This document shows positions 1-9,496 of a stretch of DNA of 64,000 nucleotides, in pieces. Within the stretch, counting starts at the first letter, position 1. Each line of letters opens with the position of its first letter. Source of the stretch: Pseudomonas sp. N3-W (GTDB taxonomy: Bacteria; Pseudomonadota; Gammaproteobacteria; Pseudomonadales; Pseudomonadaceae); NCBI RefSeq assembly GCF_024970185.1, contig NZ_CP103965.1, forward strand, positions 3,034,001 through 3,098,000, read 5' to 3'. The position numbers and the translations under genes were made by a program. A model generated the notes under the pieces. The model did no database searches, was not told the origin of the DNA, and saw only the letters and a program-made list of their open reading frames with translations.

Positions 1-137
1 TTTAAAAAGAATTCCGATATTTCGGTGTCTAGACTGATTTTTAGTCTGTTTAGCGCTTCGATGACGGAGTTTTGGTCAGTTCTGTGGACGTTGCCAGGTT
101 GATTTTCGATGAGTCTGATTAGGTGGTTCGGGATCAT
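1..137 (-). CDS. SUKH-like immunity paralogue, cut by window start
   Basis: The reading frame starts at an ATG at 137 and runs off the left edge, giving 45 residues. It begins MIPNHLIRLIENQ and then has H-R-T-D-Q-N-S-V, which lines up without gaps with the start of the intact immunity protein at 700-1134 (MIPEKLATLIEQQ, then H-R-A-D-K-K-S-V). I infer a second, diverged immunity gene of the same family, kept in the array downstream of the Rhs toxin. Such orphan immunity genes are common behind polymorphic toxins. Function is inferred from this paralogy and position only; the C-terminal part is not visible. Confidence 0.7.
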   Translation of the reverse strand, partial: MIPNHLIRLIENQPGNVHRTDQNSVIEALNRLKISLDTEISEFFL

Positions 138-243
138 TTCTGTTGCCTCTCACTGTCGAATTGTTAACGAGAGTAATCGAATGTGCATCGACTCAGTAGA
201 GGGCTTTGAATGCAATCGCATGTGGGTGGGGCCAAGCTTACGG

Positions 244-671
244 TTATTTATTCCATGATCGGACAAACTCATAAAAGTTGGAAGCAATAAAGTAGGCGTT
301 GCCTGAGTCCGGATAAAAATCTCAACAGTAATAGAAGGTTTGTTGAGATTTAGACAAATTAGGTAGTCTCCTGCGTCCCTTGCGATGAGGGTTAGTCCTT
401 CTGGAAGACTGGGAGTTTCTCCTCTTCGAGAATACCATGAGATTGTATGCGGGCTGACCTCTGACGAGAATGAAAAGAATTCGCTTATGCATGAGCTGTT
501 GTCATTATAGGAAAATGCAGAGGTTTCTGGAGAAGCTTCGCCGGAGTATGTGACCAAATCAAAATATCATTTCGGTAAAACTACGCCAAGCAATTTTTGT
601 ACTCGGGTGATCGTGTCGGTATCAACGGTGGAGTTTTGCTCAATACCAAAAGAACTCCAATCTAATTTCAT
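244..671 (-). pseudogene. Decayed SUKH (SMI1/KNR4) immunity gene
   Basis: An ATG at 671 opens a frame reading MKLDWSSFGIEQ...VQKLLGVVLPK, then an in-frame TGA at codon 33, and then YFDLVTYSGEAS. This is the SUKH pattern 'LG..LP.xY..F....G'. The frame continues through a GDYLICLNL strand to VEIF. There a T-run is one base short, and the family-like end YPDSGNAYFIASNFYEF, closing with SWNK and TAA at 244, lies in the neighbouring frame. One nonsense codon plus one single-base deletion therefore separate it from a 142-residue protein. It probably once gave immunity to a toxin tip since replaced at the Rhs locus. Confidence 0.75.
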
Positions 672-699
672 ATTACACTCCCATAGACATATGCCTTTG

Positions 700-1134
700 T
701 TATTCTGCTGGCGAAAGATACCACGTGAGAAACTCAAAGAAACTGCCCCAGCGAGCAGGGATCAAGCCGGACACGAAGTTTTCTTGTTGAGCCAAGTCAA
801 AATCCCAGACACAGCCGCTCAATTTGTCGAGGAAATATCCTCCCTCGCCTTGCAAGGAAGTAAAGCAAATATAGTTTTCTGGTATTTCCCATACCTCGTG
901 GATAAACGTGGTTCCTCTCAGTACCTGTTGTGTGGGCTCCGCTACGTCTTTGATATATTCGTCAGACACATTGCTTTCAAAATTGGCGGGTTTATACTTA
1001 ATATAAATTTCCCCAAATTCACTGTCAGGAGATACTCCTAGTGCTTCGAGAGCAATTTCAACTGATTTTTTATCCGCCCTATGTATGTCGTCTTGCTGTT
1101 GCTCTATGAGAGTTGCTAGTTTTTCAGGGATCAT
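700..1134 (-). CDS. SUKH-like immunity protein for the Rhs nuclease
   Basis: 144 residues, acidic, with the alternating strands and the 'F.S..G.GGYFLDKLSGCVWDFDL' style core seen in SMI1/KNR4 (SUKH) immunity proteins. The ATG at 1134 overlaps the Rhs stop codon by 4 bases (ATGA), so it is translationally coupled to the toxin. SUKH proteins are known partners of HNH/LHH nuclease tips in bacterial toxin systems. By inference it binds and neutralises the C-terminal nuclease of the preceding gene in the cytoplasm. The exact SUKH subfamily was not determined. Confidence 0.75.
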   Translation of the reverse strand: MIPEKLATLIEQQQDDIHRADKKSVEIALEALGVSPDSEFGEIYIKYKPANFESNVSDEYIKDVAEPTQQVLRGTTFIHEVWEIPENYICFTSLQGEGGYFLDKLSGCVWDFDLAQQENFVSGLIPARWGSFFEFLTWYLSPAE

Positions 1135-4100
1135 TTTTTTACCTCCGCTGCTCGGTCTCTCCAGTATTGAGGGACTTCTTTATTAAATAGGGTCCTGTCT
1201 ACTGGGTTGTCTGGATGTTTTTCTCTTCCGTAAGGGTGAACTGCCTGGCGACCTTCATTTTTCTTTGTGTAAAGGTGGGTTTTTTCAGATAGCTCGAAGA
1301 GTGGTCCCTTTCCATTCTGCCTAGAGTGGTGAAGCTGTAATTGTTCAGGTGTCCCGTCTTTCATTACATATGGGGCGCCACCTTTTTTGGCTCTTTCATA
1401 GTTCGATTTACCGTCTACTTTCAAGTCCCAGTCAATGTCTTGCTGGAAAACCTTATATTCATTGCCGGTTCCTTTTCCACGAGCCTTCCAAGATGTCTCA
1501 TTTTTAAAGAACTTTGGATTCTTGCCATTTTCAGGCCCCGGAGCATCGGGGGCCCCCTCATTGACCTTAGCGCCAGTTTCGGGAGACTCAGGTCCTGATG
1601 CAGGCTTGCCGCCATCCGCCCCCGGACAATTATCCAACCCCAACGGATCCACCCACCCCGTCGGATTCGGCACGTACCGATAGTTGTTCAACCCACCCGC
1701 AAGCTTGATCGGATCCGGCGTCAGGTACCGTCCAGTCCCCGGATTGTAGTAGCGATGCCGGTTGTAATGTAAGCCCGTTTCCGCATCGAAGTACTGACCC
1801 TGGAAGCGCAGCGGGTTGTCGATTTCGGCGACGTCCAGCGTAGCGAGGTTGCCGTAGGCCCGGTATTTCGCCGACCACATGATCTCGCCGCTGTAATCGG
1901 TCAATTCCTGCGGGGTGCCGAGGTGGTCGAGCTGGTAGTAGAACGGCTCGGCCTTGAGCGGGCCTTCGCCATCGAGCATCGCCAGCGGGCGGAAGGTGCC
2001 CGGTTCATAGATGTACGTGCGATAGCGGTTGTTGCCGCTTTCGGCGATCAGGCGCTCGCCTTGCCAGAGGAATTCGGTGGTGTGGCCGTCGATGGTTTTG
2101 GCGATGCGGCGGCCGAAGGCGTCGTACTTGTAGGACGCGGTACTGCCGCCCGGCAGGCTGACGCCGATCAACCGGTGCTGGCAGTCGTAGCGATATTCGG
2201 TGACGAGTTTCTGCCCGGTGCCACGCCGCTCACGAACCAGATTGCCATAGGCGTCATAGTCGTAATGCCGGTCGCCCTGCATCAGCAAGCGGTTGCCTTT
2301 GACATTGGCCAGGTTGGCGGCGGGTTGGTCGCCTTGGCCCAACAAGTTGCCTGCCGGGTCGTGGGCAAAACTTTCCGGGATCGCGCCACGTACGTTGATC
2401 AGCCGGTCGAGTGGATCGTAGTGGTAACTGCGGTTGCCTTTGCGGCTGTCGTCGATGCCGGCGAGGTTGCCGTTGGCATCGTAGGCATAGCGACGCTGGA
2501 ACAGGTTGCGATCCTGCTGGCCAACGCTGTGAGCTTGCAGGCGGCCTTGTTCATCGTATTGGTATTGGCTGAGCAACAGGCCTTGTTGGCGCTGCTGTTC
2601 ACGACCGGCACTGAACTGGTGAGTGGTCAGGCGCGAGCCGTTGAGGTCGATGCTGCTCAGGCGGCCACCGGACTGATGGCGATAATCGAGTTTGCTGCCG
2701 TCGGGGAGGCGGCAGTGACTCAGTTGGCCGAGTTTGTCGTACTCGTAACGGGTGGTGCCCCAGCCTTGGTGTTCAGTGATCAGGCGGTCTTGCAGGTCGT
2801 ATTCGTAGGCCAGCGGCCAGTGTCCGTCGTCGACGTTCACCAGGCGCCCAAGCGCGTCGTAGCTGTAGTGAATTTCCTCGCCATCAGGCAGGGTTTTCAC
2901 CAACAGACGGCCAGCGGCATCGCGCTGGTATTCGGTGACCAGTTCGCTGTCGTCGTCGCCGAATTCGGTTTTCTTCAGCAGTTGACCGTTGAGGTCGTAT
3001 TCGTAAGCGGTGCGACGACCATCAAAACCGGTTTCCTGCTGGATCAAGCCGTTCGTGTAGTAGTCGAGGTGATACTGCTCGCCACGTTCGTTTTCGATGT
3101 CGCTGAGCAACAGACGCGCATTGTCGTAGCGGTAGCGCAGTTGGCTGCCGTCCGGATTGATGCGGCGGCTGACCAGGTGCAGGTTGTCGGCATATTCGTA
3201 ACGGGTGACTCGGCCCAGTTCATCCCGCTCGGCAGTAACACGGCCGTAGGGGTTGTAGGTGAAGGCGCGGGTGGCGCCGCCGGGCAGGGTGATTTGCGCG
3301 AGGCGGTTGGCGGCGTCCCATTGGTACTGGGTGATGGCGCCGCTTTCTGCCTGCCGGGTAATCTGCCGGCCCAAGGCGTCGTAGCGATATTTGCGTTGGC
3401 CGCCATCCGGCAGGCGTTCTTCCAGTAACTGGCCGAGGCCGTTCCAGCCCAGTTGATGGCGGCTGCCGTCCGGGTGACGAACTTCCAGCAGGCGTCCTTG
3501 TGCGTCGTAGCTGTAGTGGGTCGAGTTGCCATCAGGATCGACTTGCTCGGTGATGTCGCCCTGATCGTTGCGCCAGTAGATCCACTTCGCCGAGCCGCGA
3601 TTCACGACACGCACGAAGCCGTTGTAATACTCGTAGGTGGTCGGTGCGTCTTCCGGTGGAAGCACCGCGACCAGACGTCCTGCCTCGTTGTACTGATATT
3701 CGGTGACTGCGCCGAGCGGGTCTTTCTCGGCGATCAACCGGCCTTTTTCGTCATAGGCCTTGAGGTGTTCGGCGCCATCCGGATCGACCTTGGCCACCAG
3801 CCGCGCCTGATCGTCGTGGGTGTAAATCTCTTCGCTGCCGTCGGCATTGGTGACGGTCACGCTGCCCTTGTCATCCCAGACGTAGCGCGCGTCCATCTGC
3901 GAGAAGCTGGCCCAGTGATGGATGCAGCGGGCTGACTTGCCTTCCTTTTCCCACTCCCAGTAGAAACTGGCACCACCGGCCAGTTGCCGTTCCAGAATCA
4001 CGTTCTGATCGTTGTAGGCGTAACGCTCGGCTTCACCGGCGGCGTTTTTCGCTTCGATCAGCCGCTGTTGGGCGTCATAGGTATAGGTGACCAGCGTCTG

Positions 4101-6014
4101 GACGGTGCTCCAGGCGTCTTCCAGAGTGTCAGCAGGGATGAATTGCTGGTAGTCGATGGCGACGATGTGTTTGCGGTCATAACGCACGAGGAGGGCGCGA
4201 CCGGCGCCGTTGTCGACTCGTTTGATGCGCCCGTGAATGTCGCGGGTGATGTGCAAACGGTTTTCGTACGGGTCGCTGATGGCGATCAGCGTGGCGCCCT
4301 TGCTGTCGTAGCGGAAATGGTAGAACTGCGCCTTTTCACCGGCCTGGGTGAGGACCAGTTCAGACGGATCGGCGCCGAGGAAAATGGCCGCTTCCGAAAG
4401 ACTGTTGGTGATGGCCGGACGTTGCACACTCGGCAGCGGGAAGGTGGTGACGCGGTTTTCGTGGTCGGTCCAGATGACCTCGTTGCCGTTGATGTCGACC
4501 CGTTGCGCCAGTGCGTGGCTCCAGCCGTAACCGAGGCCGCAATCGATTTCCGCGGCGCTGGTGCGATAGAGGCGCGTCCAGCTGAAAGGCAATAACCCGT
4601 CAAGTTGTCCGTCTGTCAGCGTCAGCAGCTCTTCGCCTGTCACCATCGAAACCGGGCAGTTATTGGTGCAGGTCTTGTCGGCGCTGGTGGCGCTTTTATC
4701 GTCCGGCGTTTTCGACTGAGTAGAAACGTCGTCAACCTTTTCCTTGGGCTGAAGGTTGGTTTGCTGCTCGGTCTTGTTACGCGGAAACGAAGACGCATCC
4801 TTCACTTCCTGCTTCGGCGTATCCGATGTCTTCGGCACATGATTCTTCGAACCATTAGCTGCCGCTTCATCGATCTTGATCGACGCCGTTTTCGTTGCCT
4901 TCATTGGCACGTTCTTGGCGCTGGCGATCACCGGTTTTGAAATCTCGGCGTGGGCCGGCAAGCTGTGTTCGCCACTCAACTTCATCAGGGTCGCGGCCAG
5001 GTCTTCCAGGTATTTGAGGGCCTCACCGGACTTGACCGTGGACAGGGCCTTGGTCCCCACGCGCACGGCGATACCGGCACCGCCGGTCAGGCAGATACCC
5101 ACCACCACGTTGATCAGGAACTCGGACGCCATGGCGCTCACCACGTCGACAACCACTTGCGGTGGCAGCATGCCGACCCACGCCACGATTGCCGCGACGT
5201 AGATGAACATCAGCGGTTCGTCGCTGAGGATCAACAAGCCCGAAGCAATCGATTCCCTGGACGCGGCATACAGTTTGTCGATCTCGATGTCCGACAGGTA
5301 TTTGCGCAGCTTTTCGACGTTTTCCTTCGGGTGGGCGAGCAGTTCGAACAGGCTTTTGATGTCATCCCACAGGCGGAGCAGGGCTTTCTCCAGGCCTTCC
5401 ATTGCGCGCTTGAGCAGAATCACCGAGCGGCCCATGCGGTCAGCCGCCGAGTAGCTGGCCCACTGCGGCTGGAACTTGCCCGACCATTCGCTTTGCAACC
5501 AGCCGTTGAGTTTGCCGATCACGCCCTGGTAGGAATCGTAGAGAGCCTTGACGTCGCTCTGGGACACGTTAGGAAAGAAGGTGATGCGGTACATCTGGCC
5601 TTTCTTGCAACCGTCGATGACCTTGATGCCGCTGGGACCGATGGTGGTTTCAATGGCCGGGCCGGTGACGTCGTCGTAAACCACGCCCTTGGTGACGGGC
5701 TCCAGGCGCACGGGCGTGTTGCCGATCGGCACGAAGCGCGCCGAGTCGAACATGTGAATCACGGTGAAATCGCCGGCCAGCGGACAGGTGGCATAGGTTT
5801 CAACCGCGCCGGTCCTGGTCTTGCGCTTGGTGATGCTGACTTCGTTGCCGACCTTGAAGGTCTGGTCCACGTCCAGTGCCCAGCCGGTCCAGAAACCGTC
5901 GGCCCACTCTTTGTAGTCACTCAGGCAGTTGTTGAAATCCTTGAGAATCAGGCTCACGTCAGGGGTTTTGGCGTCCAGCACGCGCAGGACCAAAGTACCA
6001 ATCGGGGTATTCAT
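1131..6014 (-). CDS. Rhs effector with C-terminal LHH nuclease, T6SS-linked
   Basis: 1627 residues. The N-terminal ~260 residues are an unassigned cap. Residues ~265-320 are hydrophobic and may form membrane segments. A low-complexity Lys/Thr/Ser linker leads to the DUF6531 start (CPVSMVTGEELLTLTDGQ) near 453, followed by dozens of YD repeats. The conserved core end (RYLTPDPIKLAGGLNNYRY, then GWVDPLGL) stops near 1458. The variable tip (~1460-1627) carries LQLHHSRQNGKGPLFEL near 1560 and a later HPYG, as in LHH nucleases of the HNH/Endo VII superfamily. I see no PAAR motif. VgrG and DUF4123 genes lie upstream and an immunity gene overlaps its end, so it is inferred to be a VgrG-delivered DNase. 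Confidence 0.88.
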   Translation of the reverse strand: MNTPIGTLVLRVLDAKTPDVSLILKDFNNCLSDYKEWADGFWTGWALDVDQTFKVGNEVSITKRKTRTGAVETYATCPLAGDFTVIHMFDSARFVPIGNTPVRLEPVTKGVVYDDVTGPAIETTIGPSGIKVIDGCKKGQMYRITFFPNVSQSDVKALYDSYQGVIGKLNGWLQSEWSGKFQPQWASYSAADRMGRSVILLKRAMEGLEKALLRLWDDIKSLFELLAHPKENVEKLRKYLSDIEIDKLYAASRESIASGLLILSDEPLMFIYVAAIVAWVGMLPPQVVVDVVSAMASEFLINVVVGICLTGGAGIAVRVGTKALSTVKSGEALKYLEDLAATLMKLSGEHSLPAHAEISKPVIASAKNVPMKATKTASIKIDEAAANGSKNHVPKTSDTPKQEVKDASSFPRNKTEQQTNLQPKEKVDDVSTQSKTPDDKSATSADKTCTNNCPVSMVTGEELLTLTDGQLDGLLPFSWTRLYRTSAAEIDCGLGYGWSHALAQRVDINGNEVIWTDHENRVTTFPLPSVQRPAITNSLSEAAIFLGADPSELVLTQAGEKAQFYHFRYDSKGATLIAISDPYENRLHITRDIHGRIKRVDNGAGRALLVRYDRKHIVAIDYQQFIPADTLEDAWSTVQTLVTYTYDAQQRLIEAKNAAGEAERYAYNDQNVILERQLAGGASFYWEWEKEGKSARCIHHWASFSQMDARYVWDDKGSVTVTNADGSEEIYTHDDQARLVAKVDPDGAEHLKAYDEKGRLIAEKDPLGAVTEYQYNEAGRLVAVLPPEDAPTTYEYYNGFVRVVNRGSAKWIYWRNDQGDITEQVDPDGNSTHYSYDAQGRLLEVRHPDGSRHQLGWNGLGQLLEERLPDGGQRKYRYDALGRQITRQAESGAITQYQWDAANRLAQITLPGGATRAFTYNPYGRVTAERDELGRVTRYEYADNLHLVSRRINPDGSQLRYRYDNARLLLSDIENERGEQYHLDYYTNGLIQQETGFDGRRTAYEYDLNGQLLKKTEFGDDDSELVTEYQRDAAGRLLVKTLPDGEEIHYSYDALGRLVNVDDGHWPLAYEYDLQDRLITEHQGWGTTRYEYDKLGQLSHCRLPDGSKLDYRHQSGGRLSSIDLNGSRLTTHQFSAGREQQRQQGLLLSQYQYDEQGRLQAHSVGQQDRNLFQRRYAYDANGNLAGIDDSRKGNRSYHYDPLDRLINVRGAIPESFAHDPAGNLLGQGDQPAANLANVKGNRLLMQGDRHYDYDAYGNLVRERRGTGQKLVTEYRYDCQHRLIGVSLPGGSTASYKYDAFGRRIAKTIDGHTTEFLWQGERLIAESGNNRYRTYIYEPGTFRPLAMLDGEGPLKAEPFYYQLDHLGTPQELTDYSGEIMWSAKYRAYGNLATLDVAEIDNPLRFQGQYFDAETGLHYNRHRYYNPGTGRYLTPDPIKLAGGLNNYRYVPNPTGWVDPLGLDNCPGADGGKPASGPESPETGAKVNEGAPDAPGPENGKNPKFFKNETSWKARGKGTGNEYKVFQQDIDWDLKVDGKSNYERAKKGGAPYVMKDGTPEQLQLHHSRQNGKGPLFELSEKTHLYTKKNEGRQAVHPYGREKHPDNPVDRTLFNKEVPQYWRDRAAEVKK

Positions 6015-6757
6015 GACGTGACTTCCTTTGTCAGCTGAGCCGCAAGACGCTCGGCCATATCTTCTGTATTGGGTTGTTGGCGCACGAAGCGCTCGACCTT
6101 GTGGCGCAGGTTGTTTTCGGGGAAGGCGAAGAACAGTTCGGGGCAGTCCTCACCCAGCCACTGCATCAGGTTGTCGACGACGGTCGAATGATCTTTCTCC
6201 GCCAACCCATCCAACAACCCCTGCGGCACCTCCCACCACGGCCAGCCCTTCGCCTTCGGCACCGCCCTCGGTCCCACCTCCAGCCCTTGGCCGTTAATCA
6301 GATACCGCTCAAACACCGGCAAAATCTCCCCAGCCTCCGCTCCCAGCCCTTCCAGAATCGGGTAGATGTGCCGCCCATCCCAGAACCGGAAAAACACCTC
6401 GGTGCCGTCCGGCATCTTCACCTGGGTCAGGCTGCGCAGGTGCTCCAGCACCACCTCGGGTTCGCTGCGCGACACGGCCAGCCAGCCCCAATCCAGTTCA
6501 TCGGTCTCGGCGATCCACGGCAGAAAAGCCGAGTTGGTTTTCAGCTCGGCGAGGTAGGGCATCACCGGTTGCCAGCTGGCGTACGGCGTGCCGCCCCAGA
6601 TCGGTGTGACCTGGGCGGTCGGGTCGGTCTGGTACAGGGTCTTGAGTGCGTCGGCGTCGCTGGCGGCGCTGATGATCAGGTACAGGCGTTCGCCGCTGTG
6701 CAATGGCTGGTTTGCCAGCCAGGCTTTTGGGGTCAGGAGATCAGATGGCACAGGCAC
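6011..6757 (-). CDS. DUF4123 T6SS effector adaptor (Tap/Tec-like)
   Basis: About 248 residues with the DUF4123 features: an N-terminal 'LYLIISAA.D' strand, 'FFRFWDGRHIYPIL' in the middle, and a C-terminal helical region. Proteins of this family load a specific effector onto the VgrG encoded beside them. The gene overlaps vgrG by 17 bases and the Rhs gene by 4 bases, giving a tight vgrG-adaptor-effector order. The start shown is a GTG at 6757; a second GTG two codons later is equally possible. By inference it chaperones the downstream Rhs protein. Confidence 0.85.
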   Translation of the reverse strand: MPVPSDLLTPKAWLANQPLHSGERLYLIISAASDADALKTLYQTDPTAQVTPIWGGTPYASWQPVMPYLAELKTNSAFLPWIAETDELDWGWLAVSRSEPEVVLEHLRSLTQVKMPDGTEVFFRFWDGRHIYPILEGLGAEAGEILPVFERYLINGQGLEVGPRAVPKAKGWPWWEVPQGLLDGLAEKDHSTVVDNLMQWLGEDCPELFFAFPENNLRHKVERFVRQQPNTEDMAERLAAQLTKEVTS

Positions 6758-8783
6758 CTGCCTTGCATTTTTCGCACTCTTCGCAGAACGGCGCGTTGCG
6801 TTTCAACGTATTGATTTGTGCCGGGGTCAGTACGGCGCCGGCCTTGTCGGCGTCGGCCTGTTTCAACGGGCCGGGCATCAACGGTGCGGCGTCGGTGCCG
6901 CTGCCGGGGCTGCCGCCGGAGTTCATGTTGATCACCGGGCCGCTCAGGGTGACGCCGCTGCCGTCGATCTTGATGAAGCTGCCGCCGCCTTTGAGTGTCA
7001 GTTCGCTGCCGGCTTCGAGCACCACCTTCATGCCGCTGCTCAGGTGGATTTCCTGGCCGGCGTCGATGAACTGGCCGGTGCCGATCTTGATGTGTTGATT
7101 CACGCCGACGGTCAGGTGGTCGTTCGCCTGGGCTTCGACTTTGCGGTCGGCGTAGACGGTGTGGTGCTCTTGGGCCTTGAATTCGCTGTAGCTGTTTTGC
7201 TCGACGGTGTCGTGGCGTTCGTTGCCGACGCGGATTTTCTGGTCGTGCTCGACGTTCTCGTCCCAGTCGCGCTGGGCGTGCAGGAAGATCTGTTCCTGGC
7301 CCTTTTTGTCTTCGATGCGCAGTTCGTTGAAACCGCCGCCACCGGGGGAGCTGAGGCTCTTGAAGGTGCTGCGGGTCTTGTTCGCCGGCAGGTCGTAGGG
7401 GACGACGTTTTCCTTGTGGTACAGGCAGCCGCTGATCAGCGGCTGGTCGGGGTCGCCTTCAAGGAACGACACCAGCACTTCCATGCCGATGCGCGGGATG
7501 GCGATGCCGCCGTAGTGGGCGCCGGCCCAGGCCGAGGAGACGCGCAGCCAGCAGCTGGTCTTGTCGTCGGCCAGGCCTTCGCGGTCCCAGTGGAACTGCA
7601 CTTTGACGCGTCCGTACGGGTCGCAGTGAATCTCCTCACCCTTGGGGCCAGTGACCACGGCGCTCTGGCTGCCGAGGATGCGCGGCTTGGGGTGGTTCAG
7701 CGGCGGGCGGTTCGGCACGTCCCACGGGGTGGCCTGAAAGCGGTTGCGATAGCCCTGGTGGAAATCGCTCTTGAGCGCGGTGGTGTCGCTGGTCACCGAC
7801 TCTTCCAGCACTTGCGGCTGCTTGCCTTCGTGAAGGACTTCGGTGAGCAGCCACAGGTCGTTCCACTTGGCCTTCGGGTGCTCGGTCAGGGCCAGGAAGT
7901 GGCCGCTGACCAATATCGGCTGATCGCTCTTGCCTTCGGCGAGCTGGAAGTCGCTGCGGTGACGTTCGAGGGCACGTTTAGCCAGGTGCTTGCCGCGTTC
8001 GCGGTCGATGAAGCGCCCCGGATAATCGTAGTCTTCGAGGTCGGGCAGGGCGTCGCCACGGTTTTCCGCTTCGAGGGTGATGCGCGGTTTTTCGAAGTCG
8101 TAGTCGCGGCGGGTGGTGCGGCTGGTGCGGGTTTCCAGGCGCAGGTCGAAGCGCTTGATCACCGGGTGGGTGGCGACCATGCCGGAGTCTTGCTGGTAGG
8201 ACACAGGCGCGAGTTTCGGGAACACCGTCTGGTCATCGCCGAACACCAGCTTGTGCGCGGTGGCGCTGTGTTCGAAGTGGTAGTGAATGCCTTCTTCTTC
8301 ACACAGGCGCTGGATGAAATGCAGGTCCGATTCATCGTATTGAACGCAATAGATGCGCTCGGGATAGATCGACCCGAGCTTGAATGCGTAGGCGTTGCTT
8401 TGGATGCCATGCTCTTCGAGGACCATGCCGATGATTTTCGGCACCGTGAGGTTCTGGAAGATGCGCTGGTTGATGCGGTGCGCGAGGTAGGACAGTTGCG
8501 GACGCAGGGTCACCGAATAACGGGTCAGGCGCTTGCCTGAATCACCCTGGGCGGCGCGGTAGATCTGGCCATGAATGCCGCTGCCATCGGCCGACAGTTG
8601 CAGGAAGGCCGGTTTGTGCAGCAGGGTTTCGAGGTCCAGGGACGGCTGTTCACTGACCAGCTCCACCTCAAACAGGAACGGTTGGCTGATGGCCTCCCGA
8701 CCTTGCAAGGACAGCACCTGCAAATCGCTGGAAAGGCCTTCGATAGTCAGGGCGAAGTGAGTCTGATTGGCCGGCGCGAACAT
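6741..8783 (-). CDS. vgrG: VgrG spike protein of T6SS
   Basis: 680 residues from the ATG at 8783, chosen because GAGGAACAAGG precedes it and the protein then begins MFAPANQTHFALTIEG like other VgrGs; the open frame extends upstream to a GTG at 8822. It has the gp27-like N-terminal half, a gp5 OB-fold region ('SCWLRVSSAWAGAHYGG', 'IPRIGMEVLVSFLEGDPDQP'), a DUF2345-type beta-helix and a short Cys-rich tail (CEECEKCKAGAC). VgrG trimers form the puncturing tip on the Hcp tube. No extra effector domain is fused; cargo comes from the adaptor and Rhs genes downstream. Confidence 0.95.
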   Translation of the reverse strand: MFAPANQTHFALTIEGLSSDLQVLSLQGREAISQPFLFEVELVSEQPSLDLETLLHKPAFLQLSADGSGIHGQIYRAAQGDSGKRLTRYSVTLRPQLSYLAHRINQRIFQNLTVPKIIGMVLEEHGIQSNAYAFKLGSIYPERIYCVQYDESDLHFIQRLCEEEGIHYHFEHSATAHKLVFGDDQTVFPKLAPVSYQQDSGMVATHPVIKRFDLRLETRTSRTTRRDYDFEKPRITLEAENRGDALPDLEDYDYPGRFIDRERGKHLAKRALERHRSDFQLAEGKSDQPILVSGHFLALTEHPKAKWNDLWLLTEVLHEGKQPQVLEESVTSDTTALKSDFHQGYRNRFQATPWDVPNRPPLNHPKPRILGSQSAVVTGPKGEEIHCDPYGRVKVQFHWDREGLADDKTSCWLRVSSAWAGAHYGGIAIPRIGMEVLVSFLEGDPDQPLISGCLYHKENVVPYDLPANKTRSTFKSLSSPGGGGFNELRIEDKKGQEQIFLHAQRDWDENVEHDQKIRVGNERHDTVEQNSYSEFKAQEHHTVYADRKVEAQANDHLTVGVNQHIKIGTGQFIDAGQEIHLSSGMKVVLEAGSELTLKGGGSFIKIDGSGVTLSGPVINMNSGGSPGSGTDAAPLMPGPLKQADADKAGAVLTPAQINTLKRNAPFCEECEKCKAGACAI

Positions 8784-8911
8784 CCCTTGTTCCTCGTGCA
8801 TGCTTGCTACGTTCGCCAACACCTTGAGGCATCAGCAGACGCAAAATTCTGGAAAGGCGTAAACAACATCGACCAGCAGAGCTGGCCGATGCGTGAAGCG
8901 GTCAGCCGCGA

Positions 8912-9427
8912 TTAAGCGACTGGTTGACGCCAGTCATCGGAACCCGAAGTACCGGATACTTCGTGGGTCCAGGTGATTTTGCGGTAGGTGAACTGCACTT
9001 CTTCCAGGTGAGTGAAGTGGGAGTTCGACGGGTCCTGGCAGTTGTGCATCTTGTTGTTGATGGCGACGATGATCGCGTCTTCCAGTTTGGTGGTGTAGTA
9101 GTGCTCTTGGGTACCTTGAGCCGAAGTGCGGTACCACTGGATAACGATTTCGCTCATGCGCTCGCCGGAAGTCAGGGCGGCTTGCAGCAGTGGCGAGGAT
9201 TTGTCGTAGACCTTGGTGATCACTACTGGCTTGTGAACGCGCTGACCGGTTGGTTGGCCGGACTGTGGGTCGCGCGGGATGATCACGTCGTGGCTGAAAG
9301 CCTGAACCATGACCTGGTCTTCGTGACCTTCTTGATAAGTGTTGCCAACCGAATCGGCGGTGAATGCGCCGGCGGTGATCAGACCTTGTTTTTCGCCAGT
9401 GACGGACATGTACGCTGGTGTAGCCAT
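8912..9427 (-). CDS. hcp: Hcp tube protein of T6SS
   Basis: 171 residues, starting MATPAYMSVTGEKQG with a GGAGCACACCC ribosome site just upstream. It has Hcp1-family signatures: 'GEKQGLITAGAF', 'QVMVQAFSHDVIIPRDPQSG', 'KPVVITKVYDKSSPLL' and 'EEVQFTYRKITWTHEVSGTS'. Hexameric Hcp rings stack to make the inner tube that carries effectors. It is the first gene of the island, 128 bases before vgrG, and has its own sigma-54 promoter. No structural T6SS genes (tssA-M) lie in this window, so the apparatus must be encoded elsewhere. Confidence 0.97.
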   Translation of the reverse strand: MATPAYMSVTGEKQGLITAGAFTADSVGNTYQEGHEDQVMVQAFSHDVIIPRDPQSGQPTGQRVHKPVVITKVYDKSSPLLQAALTSGERMSEIVIQWYRTSAQGTQEHYYTTKLEDAIIVAINNKMHNCQDPSNSHFTHLEEVQFTYRKITWTHEVSGTSGSDDWRQPVA

Positions 9428-9496
9428 GGGTGTGCTCCTTGCTTAAAAATTAAGGGTGCCCGGGAGGCGATATCGCCCGGTGGGTGCCTAACTGTT

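Noticed and set aside
1923..3428. 501-codon plus-strand frame antisense to the Rhs gene
   Set aside because: It mirrors the YD-repeat coding strand, is Val/Ala-rich without domain features, and has no ribosome site; other plus-strand frames at 3453-6038 are of the same kind.
6588..8540. 650-codon plus-strand frame antisense to vgrG
   Set aside because: High GC content leaves the complementary strand open; VgrG on the minus strand explains the region fully.
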